Positions 42,219 to 51,455 of a stretch of 64,000 nucleotides of DNA are shown piece after piece. The position numbers were made by a program, and so were the translations under genes. The notes under the pieces are model-generated. The model was not told the DNA's origin. It did no database searches and saw nothing but the letters and a program-made list of their open reading frames with translations. Within the stretch, counting starts at the first letter, position 1, and each line of letters opens with the position of its first letter. The stretch comes from Lacimicrobium alkaliphilum (GTDB lineage: Bacteria; Pseudomonadota; Gammaproteobacteria; Enterobacterales; Alteromonadaceae): contig NZ_NISX01000008.1 of the NCBI RefSeq assembly GCF_002591895.1, positions 129,788 to 193,787 on the forward strand. The letters run 5' to 3'.

Positions 42219-43784
42219 ATGTCGTCTTTATCCAACACAGATATCATCTTATTCAGTATCTATGTCGTCGCGCTTGTAGCGATCGCCTTGTGGGTTTCCA
42301 GAGAAAAGGCCGGACATCAGAAAAACACCCAGGATTATTTTCTTGCCGGTAACAGTCTTCCCTGGTGGGCTATTGGTGCGTCACTGATTGCCGCCAATAT
42401 CTCTGCCGAACAGATTATCGGTATGTCAGGGTCAGGTTATGCCATTGGCCTGGCAATCGCGTCCTATGAGTGGATGGCGGCGCTGACCCTTATTATCGTT
42501 GGTAAGTATTTCCTGCCTATTTTTCTTAAGCACCGAATCTACACTATGCCGCAGTTTCTGGAGCAGCGCTATGGCCATGAAGTCCGCCTGGTATTAGCCA
42601 TTTTCTGGCTTGGTGTGTATGTGTTTGTCAATCTGACCTCCATCCTCTGGCTTGGTGCCCTGGCGATTAACACCATTACCGGCATCGATATGCAGACTGG
42701 CCTGGTATTTCTGGCTCTGCTGTCACTCACTTACTCTCTATATGGCGGGCTGAAGGCCGTTGCCTACACCGATATCATTCAGGTGGTGGTATTGGTCAGC
42801 GGCGGCATGATGCTCACCTACCTGTCTCTGGATATGCTGGGCAATGGTGGCGGTGTCTTCGCCGGCTTCTCAACGCTGTTAGAAAGGGCGCCGGAAAAAT
42901 TCGATATGATCCTCAGCCCCGACAACGAACATTATATGAGTCTGCCCGGCATCTCGGTGTTAATCGGCGGTATGTGGATTATGAACCTTTCTTACTGGGG
43001 TTTTAATCAATATATTATCCAGCGTACCCTGGCCGCAAAAAGCCTCGGCGAAGCTCAGAAAGGAATCGTATTTGCGGCGTTTCTGAAATTGCTGATGCCG
43101 TTGATCGTAGTTGTACCCGGCATTGCCGCCTTCGTCATCAACTCTGATCTGGAACCGGCTGACAAGGCCTATCCGATGTTGCTGAATATGATGCCCGAGG
43201 GAATAAAGGGCTTTGTATTCGCCGCGCTGGTGGCGGCGATTGTGTCCTCTTTAGGCTCCATGGCAAACAGTATTTCAACTATCTTCACCATGGATATATA
43301 TCGTCATTACAAACCTGAAAAAAGTGAAAAGCACTACCTCGCCACCGGCAGGATCGCCAGTATCTCTGCCATGATACTGGCCGTAGTTTGTGCCAGACCC
43401 TTACTCGGTCAGCTTGATCAGGCCTTCCAGTATATTCAGGAGTTCACCGGCTTCTTCACTCCCGGCATTGTTGTGCTGTTTCTGCTCGGCATGTTCTGGA
43501 AACATACCACCCCTAAAGGGGCGATGGCGGCGGCGATTGGTTCCGCGGTATTCTCCCTGGGTCTGAAACTGGTGTTCCCTGAGCTGCCCTTTATTGACAG
43601 AGTGGGTGTGGTGTTTCTTGCCTGTCTGATCCTGGCGGTGCTGGTATCCAGAGTCACTCCGGCGAATACCCGGTCATCGGCGCCCTTATTAAAAGACGTC
43701 AACTTTGACACCTCAGGCTCCTATAATCTGGCCGCCATAGGTGTAATTGCCATACTGGCAGCGCTTTATCTGACCTGGTGGTAA
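42219..43784 (+). CDS. Sodium/sugar symporter (SSS family, vSGLT-like)
   Basis: A 521-residue sodium:solute symporter with about 13-14 transmembrane helices. Landmarks resembling vSGLT are REKAGHQKNTQDYFLAGNSLPWWAIGASLIAANISAEQIIGMSGSGYA, LTYSLYGGLKAVAYTDIIQVVVLV, and WGFNQYIIQRTLAAKS. vSGLT is a Na+/galactose transporter, and galactose genes surround this one. I place the start at ATG 42219; a TTG at 42213 has AAGG better spaced and is an alternative. The lactonase gene begins four bases after the stop, so the two are cotranscribed. It should carry galactose released by periplasmic GH2 into the cytoplasm. Confidence 0.92.
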   Translation: MSSLSNTDIILFSIYVVALVAIALWVSREKAGHQKNTQDYFLAGNSLPWWAIGASLIAANISAEQIIGMSGSGYAIGLAIASYEWMAALTLIIVGKYFLPIFLKHRIYTMPQFLEQRYGHEVRLVLAIFWLGVYVFVNLTSILWLGALAINTITGIDMQTGLVFLALLSLTYSLYGGLKAVAYTDIIQVVVLVSGGMMLTYLSLDMLGNGGGVFAGFSTLLERAPEKFDMILSPDNEHYMSLPGISVLIGGMWIMNLSYWGFNQYIIQRTLAAKSLGEAQKGIVFAAFLKLLMPLIVVVPGIAAFVINSDLEPADKAYPMLLNMMPEGIKGFVFAALVAAIVSSLGSMANSISTIFTMDIYRHYKPEKSEKHYLATGRIASISAMILAVVCARPLLGQLDQAFQYIQEFTGFFTPGIVVLFLLGMFWKHTTPKGAMAAAIGSAVFSLGLKLVFPELPFIDRVGVVFLACLILAVLVSRVTPANTRSSAPLLKDVNFDTSGSYNLAAIGVIAILAALYLTWW

Positions 43785-43787
43785 CAG

Positions 43788-44702
43788 ATGAGGTTAAACA
43801 AACTGTTACCCATCAAGGTGCTTCCGGTGGCCAATATACTGGGGGAAAGCGTGGTCTATGACGACCGTACCGACTGCCTCTGGTGGACAGATATTAAAGG
43901 CACAGAGCTGTTTCGCTACCAACTCAACAGCGACAACCTGACACGCTGGCAACCTCCTTCTGGCATTGCCAGCCTGGGTTTGACCACAGAGACGGACTGG
44001 TTGATCGTCGCCTTCGTTCACAGCATCGCCCTGTACAATCCCCTCAGCGGTGAAATACTGAAACTGGCAGAGCCAGAGCTGCACCTGCCGGGTAATCGCT
44101 TTAATGATGGGCGGGTAGATCGCCAGGGACGATTCTGGGTGGGCTCCATGACAGAGGACGCCACACGCAACCCGCCACAAAGTAATGCCGGTCTCTATCG
44201 GGTCAACCATAACGGCGACGTGGACAGGGTGCTCGATGGGCTGCAAATATCCAATGGCCTGAGCTGGAGCCCCTGTAGCCAATGGCTGTACCATGCTGAT
44301 TCGCCCTCCGGGGAGATAAAACGTTTTGCCTTCGAAAGTAGAACAGGGCGACTTAGTAAGGGAGAGGTCTGGGCCAGCGCGAGCGAAGGCCATTCACCGG
44401 ATGGCGCTACCGTTGATGCAAAAGGTGGCCTGTGGAGCGCCCATTGGGGAGGCCACTGCGTGGTGAGGTATACGCCAGACGGGCAGGAAGACTTCAGAAT
44501 TCCGATGCCGGTCAGCCAGCCTACCTGTGTCGCTCTGGGGGGCCATAATGACAGGTTACTATTTGTCACCACTGCCCATGACGGGTTAACCCGTTCACAA
44601 AGGCAGGATCAACCAAAGGCAGGTAACCTGTTTATCTTCAGAATTGAAGAGAGAGGCTTACCAGAACCAAGATTTCAGATCGGAAACCTGTTGTTTTCTT
44701 AA
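43788..44702 (+). CDS. SMP-30/gluconolactonase-family sugar lactonase (probable galactonolactonase)
   Basis: A 304-residue cytoplasmic six-bladed propeller. Metal ligands are recognisable: Glu in ILGESVVYDD, Asn in GNRFNDGRVDRQGRFWVGSM, Asn in LQISNGLSWS and Asp in HSPDGATVDAKGGLW. It follows the symporter by four bases. In the oxidative galactose pathway a lactonase opens galactono-1,4-lactone made by galactose dehydrogenase; both enzymes are encoded here. Assignment to galactonolactone rests on context. Confidence 0.88.
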   Translation: MRLNKLLPIKVLPVANILGESVVYDDRTDCLWWTDIKGTELFRYQLNSDNLTRWQPPSGIASLGLTTETDWLIVAFVHSIALYNPLSGEILKLAEPELHLPGNRFNDGRVDRQGRFWVGSMTEDATRNPPQSNAGLYRVNHNGDVDRVLDGLQISNGLSWSPCSQWLYHADSPSGEIKRFAFESRTGRLSKGEVWASASEGHSPDGATVDAKGGLWSAHWGGHCVVRYTPDGQEDFRIPMPVSQPTCVALGGHNDRLLFVTTAHDGLTRSQRQDQPKAGNLFIFRIEERGLPEPRFQIGNLLFS

Positions 44703-44781
44703 TCATATTTGTATGATGTTCCGATAGAGTCGATGATACGGCTCCACTGACACAACGATCATTCAGGATAAGGCTTTCCAT

Positions 44782-45489
44782 ATGTTACAGCAAACTGCCA
44801 ATAGCAACTTAACTCACCAGCTTGTGCGTGAGCTTGGCAAGGCAATTATTTGCGGAGACTTTTCTGTAGGGCAGGGATTACCTACTGAGGCAGAGATTTG
44901 CACAAAATATGACATCAGCCGCACCGCCACCAGAGAAGCGGTAAAAATGCTCGCGGCGAAAGGCCTGATCATCTCCCGTCCCCGCAAAGGCATTACAGTG
45001 CAGAGCCATGAACACTGGAACCTTTTTGATCCGGATGTATTGGACTGGATATTAAACAGTGTACCCAGCCTGGAAATGTTAAGAGACTTTCTTCAGTTGC
45101 GTCTGGCCATTGAGCCCGAGGCGGCCTCTCTGGCTGCAAAGTATGCGCAACCAGAGGATATTTCTGCCATCGAAGAGGCGCTCAACCGCATGAAAGCTGC
45201 CGAAGATGGCTGGGAAGATTCACTGCAGGCCGATATCGATTTTCACTCTGCCATACTCAGGGCCAGCAAGAATCCCTTTTTTGTGCAGTTACGCAGCTTT
45301 ATTGAAACCGCTCTGAGAGTAAGCATACGTTTTACCAACAAGTTTAAAGGTGTAGATACCGCCAGCTATGTGGAACACCGCAAAATTTTCGATGCGATTG
45401 CTGCGGGCAACCGGGAGCTGGCCCATAAAACCTCTTATATTATGGAAGCTGAGGCCCTGCTGTTGATCGAGAACCGACTCGAAAACTAG
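44782..45489 (+). CDS. FadR-subfamily GntR transcriptional regulator (DgoR-like)
   Basis: A 235-residue regulator: N-terminal winged helix (PTEAEICTKYDISRTATREAVKMLAAKGLIISRPRKGITV) and C-terminal FCD domain (about 90-225) with the metal-site residues spread through DIDFHSAILRAS and EHRKIFDAI. It has the layout of DgoR, the galactonate-responsive repressor. It lies between the lactonase and the galactose dehydrogenase operon and is the only transcription factor in the sugar region, so it is the likely reader of the 17-bp palindromes. An ATCATA-TTTG-TATGAT inverted repeat just upstream (44703-44718) may serve autoregulation. Confidence 0.9.
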   Translation: MLQQTANSNLTHQLVRELGKAIICGDFSVGQGLPTEAEICTKYDISRTATREAVKMLAAKGLIISRPRKGITVQSHEHWNLFDPDVLDWILNSVPSLEMLRDFLQLRLAIEPEAASLAAKYAQPEDISAIEEALNRMKAAEDGWEDSLQADIDFHSAILRASKNPFFVQLRSFIETALRVSIRFTNKFKGVDTASYVEHRKIFDAIAAGNRELAHKTSYIMEAEALLLIENRLEN

Positions 45490-45636
45490 AGCGTTTAGTT
45501 AGAACAAAATTCATACAGCAAAGAACAACACGCTCTCGTTCGGGTCACTGCATAGCTGCACCCGGGCAACCCCTTTACAACCCATTGGAATAAATCCTTC
45601 CCCTGATGCAACTCAGGGATTGATCTTGCCTAAGTT

Positions 45637-45653
45637 TATTTATACTATAAATA
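45637..45653. promoter_or_regulatory. 17-bp palindromic operator, copy 3 (perfect)
   Basis: TATTTATA-C-TATAAATA, 57 bases upstream of the galactose dehydrogenase start. Same half-sites as at 42032 and 54307; only the central base differs. Confidence 0.7.
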
Positions 45654-45710
45654 GTAACATTGTAAGCTAGCGGCGATAGATCTTTGCAGTTAAACAGGAG
45701 AAACAAGCAT

Positions 45711-46472
45711 ATGATGCCCGGACAATACGCCGACCTTAAGCAAAAGCATGCCTTTATTACCGGAGGTGGATCAGGCATTGGTGCAACCATGGTGGAAGCG
45801 TTTCTCGAACAGGGATGTCAGGTCACCTTCGTAGACAATCAGACAGATGCTGCAGAGTCACTGCTTGACAGACTCACCACCGAACAAGCCCGACGCTGCC
45901 AGTTCAGGCCATGCGATGTGACTCAGGTAGAGCAATTGCAACGCTTGATCGCTGAAGCGGCTGAGCTGCACAACGGTCTGCATATTTTGATCAACAACGC
46001 CGCCTCTGACAGCCGTCACCGCCTGCAGGAACTGACGCCACAGCAATGGGATCTGTTGCAGTCTGTAAACCTCAGACCACACTTTTTTACCGCACAGGCC
46101 GCTTTACCCTGGCTTAAGCAACAAGGGGGCAGCATTATCAATATGGGCTCCAACTCTGCACTGCTGGGGCTGACTGGTTACCCGGCCTATGTAGCCGCCA
46201 AGTCGGCAATTATCGGATTGAGCAAAACCCTGGCTCGCGAGTTGGGTACAGATGCCATTCGGGTGAACAGCCTGATCCCGGGCTGGGTTATGACCGAACG
46301 TCAGAAAAAGCTGTGGGCAACACAAGACGCCGTTAACGACTGTCTTAAAGAACAGGCCATCAAATCAACCATCAGCGAGCAGGATGTCGCGGCGGCGGCC
46401 TTGTTTCTGGCCTCTGATGCCTCTCGCATGATCAGTGGTCAGAGCCTGATTGTAGATGGTGGGCGGGCCTGA
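45711..46472 (+). CDS. SDR-family dehydrogenase, probable D-galactose 1-dehydrogenase
   Basis: A 253-residue classical SDR: HAFITGGGSGIGATMVEAF, an acidic residue after beta-2 (TFVDNQTD, suggesting NAD), INNAASDS, catalytic serine INMGSNSALLG, YVAAK, and the C-terminal SGQSLIVDGGRA. The ATG at 45711 lies ten bases after AGGAG (a second ATG follows directly). It heads a four-gene operon with dgoK, dgoA and a sugar-acid dehydratase, so it most likely oxidises galactose to galactonolactone; L-arabinose or D-fucose would be alternatives. SDR-type galactose dehydrogenases are known in other proteobacteria. Confidence 0.85.
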   Translation: MMPGQYADLKQKHAFITGGGSGIGATMVEAFLEQGCQVTFVDNQTDAAESLLDRLTTEQARRCQFRPCDVTQVEQLQRLIAEAAELHNGLHILINNAASDSRHRLQELTPQQWDLLQSVNLRPHFFTAQAALPWLKQQGGSIINMGSNSALLGLTGYPAYVAAKSAIIGLSKTLARELGTDAIRVNSLIPGWVMTERQKKLWATQDAVNDCLKEQAIKSTISEQDVAAAALFLASDASRMISGQSLIVDGGRA

Positions 46473-47368
46473 TGCAGTGCATTGCCATTGACTGGGGGTC
46501 GAGTTCATTCCGGGCGTATCTGCTCGATAATGGCAAGCTGCTGGAAACATGTAACACCGATGAAGGTGCACTCAGACTGACAAGAGATGAATTCGAACCC
46601 ACTGTGCAGAAAAACTGCGGGCACTGGTTCGAGGGCACGGCATTGCTGCTGACAGGCGGTATGGCCGGCAGTCAGAATGGCTGGCACGAGGCCCCTTATG
46701 TCTCCTGCCCTGCAACCCTGAACGATCTGGCTGAGCAGTTGGTATCGCCCGGACACAGCTTGCCCTTTCCCTGCGCCATTGTCCCGGGAGTCAGGACAAT
46801 TACAACATCCGGCGTACCCGATGTGATGCGAGGTGAAGAGCTACAGATCTTCGGTGCGGCGCGACTTGGCGGGATGGCGGAAGGGATTTTCTGTCTGCCC
46901 GGAACCCACAGTAAATGGGCCCGGCTTAAACAGCATCAGATCGTTCAGTTTTCCACTTACATGAGCGGCGAGTTGTACACGCTGATGCGCAAACACAGTT
47001 CACTGGCCAGCCTGTGCAATGACGACGTGATTGATGCTGATGCCTTTGAACTTGGCTTAGAGCATACGCGGGCAAATCCGGCTTTGCTGAACCAGCTGTT
47101 TACACCCCGGGCAATGGCAGTAACCGGCCAAATGGCGGAAGGGCAAGTCAGCAGCTATCTGTCAGCGAGTATCATTGCCAGTGAAATTCTCAGTGCCAGC
47201 GCAGCACTGCCCTGTGGCACTCAGATTAACCTGGTGGGGGATCCTGCACTTTGCCAGTGGTACCAGCGCGCACTGACCTTTTTTGATTATCCAGGCCGAC
47301 TATTCAGTGCCGGGCAAGCTGTACTGGCCGGTATGGATCCGCTTTTTTCTGAAACCCTCAGAGTATAA
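46472..47368 (+). CDS. dgoK: 2-dehydro-3-deoxygalactonokinase DgoK
   Basis: A 298-residue kinase that phosphorylates 2-keto-3-deoxygalactonate at C6. Family features: N-terminal phosphate-binding IAIDWGSSSFRAYLL, GGMAGSQNGWHEAPYV, PGVRT, DVMRGEELQIFGA, CLPGTHSKWARL and FSTYMSGELYTLM. The ATG overlaps the dehydrogenase stop codon (TGATG), indicating translational coupling. Confidence 0.94.
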   Translation: MQCIAIDWGSSSFRAYLLDNGKLLETCNTDEGALRLTRDEFEPTVQKNCGHWFEGTALLLTGGMAGSQNGWHEAPYVSCPATLNDLAEQLVSPGHSLPFPCAIVPGVRTITTSGVPDVMRGEELQIFGAARLGGMAEGIFCLPGTHSKWARLKQHQIVQFSTYMSGELYTLMRKHSSLASLCNDDVIDADAFELGLEHTRANPALLNQLFTPRAMAVTGQMAEGQVSSYLSASIIASEILSASAALPCGTQINLVGDPALCQWYQRALTFFDYPGRLFSAGQAVLAGMDPLFSETLRV

Positions 47369-47381
47369 AGGGAACGATATT

Positions 47382-48020
47382 ATGCATTATCAACAACGGA
47401 ACCTGTTTCCTCTGGTTGCAATACTGCGGGGTATTACGCCATCCCGAAGTGTGGACGTGGCCGAATGCTTGCTGGATCTCGGCTTTGAGATGATTGAAGT
47501 GCCACTGAATTCACCGCAACCGCTGGATTCCATTGCCATGATTAGCCAAAAGTTTGGTGATCGGGGCCTGTTTGGCGCCGGCACTGTGGTCACAACAGAA
47601 CAGGTCAGTCAGGTCCGCGACGCAGGCGGAAAACTGATTGTTTCCCCCAGCACCGATGCGGATGTGATCCGCATGACCAAAGACTACGACATGCTATCCA
47701 TGCCTGGCTGTATGACGCCCACCGAAGCCTTTACAGCCATCAATGCCGGTGCCGACGCTCTGAAACTGTTTCCGGCAGAACAAATTTCACCTGCTGCAGT
47801 GAAAGCCATGTCAACAGTGATCCCCGCACATCTCCCGCTGCTGGCAGTTGGAGGCATCAACAGCGGCAATATGGCAGCCTATTTACAGGCCGGTTGCAAG
47901 GGCTTCGGCCTGGGTGGCGCCATCTTTACCCCTGAAATGAGCTTGTCAGATATTCGCACAAAGGCTTCAGAACTGATTGCAAGGTTTGCGGAATTGACGC
48001 AAGAAAAAGGAATAAGCTGA
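47382..48020 (+). CDS. dgoA: 2-dehydro-3-deoxy-6-phosphogalactonate aldolase DgoA
   Basis: A 212-residue KDPG/KDPGal-type class I aldolase that yields pyruvate and glyceraldehyde-3-phosphate. Motifs: LVAILRGITPSRSVDVAECLLDLGFEMIEVPLNSP with the conserved Glu, GAGTVVT, and the Schiff-base lysine in GADALKLFPAEQISPA. NSP in place of the TNP/RTP of KDPG aldolases fits the galactonate branch. The ATG at 47382 with AAAGGGAACG upstream is chosen; an earlier in-frame codon lies inside dgoK. Confidence 0.94.
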   Translation: MHYQQRNLFPLVAILRGITPSRSVDVAECLLDLGFEMIEVPLNSPQPLDSIAMISQKFGDRGLFGAGTVVTTEQVSQVRDAGGKLIVSPSTDADVIRMTKDYDMLSMPGCMTPTEAFTAINAGADALKLFPAEQISPAAVKAMSTVIPAHLPLLAVGGINSGNMAAYLQAGCKGFGLGGAIFTPEMSLSDIRTKASELIARFAELTQEKGIS

Positions 48021-49801
48021 TGAAAAGCAAAAAAATCAACTTGCGCAGTCGCGCCTGGTTTGATGATCCGAACAACCCGGACATGACGGCGCTCTATCTG
48101 GAGAAGTATCTCAACTATGGGCTGACCATTGAAGAACTTCAGTCTTCGCGCCCGGTGATCGGCATCGCCCAGACGGGGTCAGATCTGGCTCCCTGTAACC
48201 GCGCCCATGTTGAGCTGGCGACCCGGCTGAAAGACGGTATCCGGGATGCCGGTGGCATTGCCATTGAATTTCCGGTACACCCGATTCAGGAAACCGGCAG
48301 ACGCCCGACCGCAGCGCTGGATCGCAACCTGCAATGTCTGTCGTTAATTGAAGTGCTGCATGGTTACCCCTTAGATGGCGTGATCCTTACCACAGGCTGC
48401 GACAAGACCACTCCGGCACTGTTGATGGGAGCAGCCAGCGTCGATCTGCCCGCCATTGCGTTCTCAGTAGGCCCGATGCTCAATGGTACTTACAAGGGGC
48501 AATGTGTGGGCTCCGGCACCATCATCTGGGATGCCAGAAAACGCCTGGCCAAGGGCGAAATTGACTACGACAGTTTTATTCAGCAGGTTTCCAGCTCAGC
48601 CCCCTCATCCGGGCACTGCAATACCATGGGCACTGCACTGACGATGAACAGCCTGGCCGAAGTGCTGGGAATGATGCTTCCGGGCTGCGCTTCTATTCCC
48701 GCGCCTTATCGCGAAAGAGCACAAATGGCGTACCGTACAGGCAAACGAGCCGTAGAAATGGTATTTGAGGATCTCACCCCGAGTAAAATTCTCAGCCGCC
48801 GGTCCTTTGATAATGCAATCCGGCTATGTTCGGCACTGGGGGGCTCAACCAATGCGCCCATTCATATTAATGCTATTGCCCGCCATGCCGGTATTGAGCT
48901 GGATATCAAAGACTGGCAGGAAATAGGTCAGCATATTCCGCAACTGGTTAACTGCCAGCCGGTAGGCGAATACCTCAGCGAAGACTTCCATAATGCCGGT
49001 GGCGTACCGTCGGTCGTCAGGAGGCTGTTACAGGAAGAATTGCTGGACGGTAACTGTATGACAGTAACCGGCACAACACTGGCTGAAAACTGCAGTAATG
49101 CACAATGTCACAACGAAGAGGTGATTCGGCCGATAGATCGTCCCGTCAAAGCCCAGGCCGGGCTGAAGGTCTTGAGTGGCAATCTGTTTGATTCTGCGGT
49201 GATGAAAGTCTCGGCCATCAATGCCGACTTTGCCCGGCGCTACCTGTCTCATCCGGACAAACCCAATCAATTCACTGCCCGTGCAATCGTGTTTGACGGG
49301 CCTGAGCATTATCATCAGGATATTAACAATCCGTCACTGGATATCGATGAGAACTGTATACTGGTCATGCGCTACACCGGGCCAAAAGGCTATCCGGGCT
49401 CCGCTGAAGTGGTCAATATGCAGCCACCCACCTATCTGCTGGAAAAAGGCATTGACGCCCTGCCCACCATAGGTGACGGACGCCAGAGCGGTACATCGGG
49501 TTCACCTTCGATTCTTAATGCATCGCCGGAAGCTGCCGATGGGGGTGGTCTGGCACTGCTGCAGACCGGTGATAGAGTGAATGTGGATCTGAATACCGGC
49601 CAGGTCAATGTGCAGCTCAGTGACGCCGAACTGCAACAGCGCCGGGAAAAACTCAGTACTGAGAAACAATATCCTGAGAGTCAGACCTGGTGGCAGGAGA
49701 TCTATCGTGCCAAAGTCTCGAATCTTGATGGCGGAGGTGTATTTGAAGATATGCTCAAATATCGCCGTCTGCGGGACAAACTTCCGCGACACTCTCACTG
49801 A
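48020..49801 (+). CDS. IlvD/Edd-family sugar-acid dehydratase (probable galactonate dehydratase)
   Basis: A 593-residue dehydratase of the IlvD/Edd family, close to the [2Fe-2S] arabonate/xylonate dehydratase group. Three cluster cysteines are visible: Cys59 (SDLAPCNRAH), Cys127 (LTTGCDKTTP) and Cys200 (SSGHCNTMGTA); IGDGRQSGTSGSPSILNASPEAADGGG is the C-terminal signature with the active-site serine. The ATG overlaps the dgoA stop (TGATG). By position it supplies 2-keto-3-deoxygalactonate to DgoK, a step done in E. coli by the unrelated enolase-superfamily DgoD. Other C5/C6 aldonates may also be accepted. Confidence 0.9.
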   Translation: MKSKKINLRSRAWFDDPNNPDMTALYLEKYLNYGLTIEELQSSRPVIGIAQTGSDLAPCNRAHVELATRLKDGIRDAGGIAIEFPVHPIQETGRRPTAALDRNLQCLSLIEVLHGYPLDGVILTTGCDKTTPALLMGAASVDLPAIAFSVGPMLNGTYKGQCVGSGTIIWDARKRLAKGEIDYDSFIQQVSSSAPSSGHCNTMGTALTMNSLAEVLGMMLPGCASIPAPYRERAQMAYRTGKRAVEMVFEDLTPSKILSRRSFDNAIRLCSALGGSTNAPIHINAIARHAGIELDIKDWQEIGQHIPQLVNCQPVGEYLSEDFHNAGGVPSVVRRLLQEELLDGNCMTVTGTTLAENCSNAQCHNEEVIRPIDRPVKAQAGLKVLSGNLFDSAVMKVSAINADFARRYLSHPDKPNQFTARAIVFDGPEHYHQDINNPSLDIDENCILVMRYTGPKGYPGSAEVVNMQPPTYLLEKGIDALPTIGDGRQSGTSGSPSILNASPEAADGGGLALLQTGDRVNVDLNTGQVNVQLSDAELQQRREKLSTEKQYPESQTWWQEIYRAKVSNLDGGGVFEDMLKYRRLRDKLPRHSH

Positions 49802-49835
49802 ACCAGCACCTGCTACACTGGCTGATATCAATAGA

Positions 49836-51299
49836 TTAATTGCCGCGTTGTACTATTGCACCGCGGTTTTTTTGTGCGGGCCGCTGAATACCGCATAGTG
49901 CCAGAACAATTCCTAACAAGGGCGTCAGCCAGTTAAAGAACGCGTAGAGCGCGTAATCCAGGGGATTCACCAGCAGCACAGAATGCATATAGGCCCCACA
50001 GGTATTCCATGGGATAAGAGCCGACGTGACGGTACCGCCATCTTCAACCGCTCTGGAGAGGTTTTCCGGTGCCAGCCCACGCTTGTCATATTCGGGCTTA
50101 AACATACGCGCAGGCATCACAATACCGATGTACTGGTCACCCGCTACAACGTTGGTACCAAAAGCCGTTGTAATGGTAGTAATAATCAGTCCGGCTACGG
50201 ACCTGACACCTGTTAACAACGCCTGCACCACCCGTTGAAGCAGTCCTGTAGCTTCCATAACAGAGCCGAAGGTCATGGCCGAAATAATCAGCCAGATGGT
50301 ATTGAGCATTGATCCCATTCCACCGCCACTGAGCAGGTCTTCGAGTCTTGGGTCGTCAGAAGTAACACTGATACCTTCATACATGGCTTTCCAAATCACC
50401 GTAACCGTGCCATTCAGCTCACCCAGTGCAGGAGCGGCCTGGGCCTGGATAAAATCCTGCTGAAAAAAGGCCGCCATCACTCCACCCACCAATGCGCCAA
50501 TACCGATAGCAGGAAAAGCCGGTATTTTGCGCAGCGCCAGAAACAGGGTAATGGCTAACGGCAGCAGTAAATACCAGGCGATATGAAAGTGCGAGGACAA
50601 ACTCTGCATTAAAGAGGTAAGCTCAATGGATTGGGTTTCTGCCGTTGCTCTGAGACCAAGGATCAGAAACAGTACCAGAGTCAGTGCAAAACTCGGCAAG
50701 GTACTGTAGAGCATAAAACGAATATGGGTAAAAATATCGGTGCCGGCCACTGCCGGTGCCAGATTAGTGGTATCGGATAAGGGCGAGAGTTTGTCTCCGA
50801 AATAAGCGCCACTGACGATGGCTCCGGCACAAATCACCTCCGATAAGCCCATTCCACTGGCCACCCCCATCAGCGCCACGCCTATAGTGGCCGCCACAGT
50901 CCAGCTGCTGCCAATACACAGGGCGACTAACGCACAAATCAGACAACAACTCAGATAAAAATAATCAGGATTGAGTAATTGCAATCCAAAGTAGATCATC
51001 GTTGGCACCGTACCTGACAATAACCAGCTACCTATTAACGAACCTACAGCCAGCAAAATCAGCACCGCGCCCAGCGTCAGGCTAATCCCTTTAACGATCG
51101 CCTGTTCTATCTGTTCACGGCGATTGCCATTGTACAGACCAATCAGCGTTGCCACCCCCGCACAGAGCAGCAGTGCTACCTGGTTAGGACCCGACGATGA
51201 GGCATCACCGAAATAGTAAACGGCTAAGAATAACAGTGATAGCAATACCACAATGGGTATCAGAGCCTGGGTAAGGCTGGGCTGACGAGGCTGTGACAT
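49836..51299 (-). CDS. NhaC-family Na+/H+ antiporter or Na+-coupled amino acid transporter
   Basis: A 487-residue membrane protein with about 11-12 helices and the NhaC-family stretches GSLIGSWLLSGTVPTMIYFG, SSWTVAATIGVALMGVASGMG, GAYFGDKLSPLSDTTNLAPAVAGTDIFTHIRFM and SRAVEDGGTVTSALIPWNTCGAYM. The ATG is preceded by AGGAGG. The NhaC superfamily also contains amino acid transporters, such as the lysine transporter LysW and methionine transporter MetT proposed in other gammaproteobacteria. Given the neighbouring hydroxylysine-type genes, uptake of an amino acid is as plausible as sodium/proton exchange. It is downstream of the TonB receptor on the same strand, with a terminator between. Confidence 0.85.
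   Translation of the reverse strand: MSQPRQPSLTQALIPIVVLLSLLFLAVYYFGDASSSGPNQVALLLCAGVATLIGLYNGNRREQIEQAIVKGISLTLGAVLILLAVGSLIGSWLLSGTVPTMIYFGLQLLNPDYFYLSCCLICALVALCIGSSWTVAATIGVALMGVASGMGLSEVICAGAIVSGAYFGDKLSPLSDTTNLAPAVAGTDIFTHIRFMLYSTLPSFALTLVLFLILGLRATAETQSIELTSLMQSLSSHFHIAWYLLLPLAITLFLALRKIPAFPAIGIGALVGGVMAAFFQQDFIQAQAAPALGELNGTVTVIWKAMYEGISVTSDDPRLEDLLSGGGMGSMLNTIWLIISAMTFGSVMEATGLLQRVVQALLTGVRSVAGLIITTITTAFGTNVVAGDQYIGIVMPARMFKPEYDKRGLAPENLSRAVEDGGTVTSALIPWNTCGAYMHSVLLVNPLDYALYAFFNWLTPLLGIVLALCGIQRPAQKNRGAIVQRGN
49843..49873 (+). terminator. Probable terminator of the galactose operon
   Basis: CCGCG (49843-49847) pairs with CGCGG (49862-49866), followed by seven T residues. The stem is short, and it overlaps the last codons of the convergent NhaC gene. 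Confidence 0.5.
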
Positions 51300-51367
51300 A
51301 GCTGAATTCCTCCTGGATAAGACTTTTCTCAGGCCGTGAAAGGGGGCAGAAAATTTTTATGCAGTGC

Positions 51368-51404
51368 AAAAAAAATCCCGGAGGCCTGTCGCCTCCAGGA
51401 TTTT
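51368..51404 (-). terminator. Rho-independent terminator after TonB receptor
   Basis: GGAGGC/GCCTCC stem extended by AAAATCC/GGATTTT with one mismatch and a five-base loop; on the minus strand it ends in an eight-base T run. About 50 bases after the receptor stop. Confidence 0.88.
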
Positions 51405-51455
51405 CAGATGAGCCGCTCTAGATAAAACATCAGACAGGGAGACTGATTTTTATGC

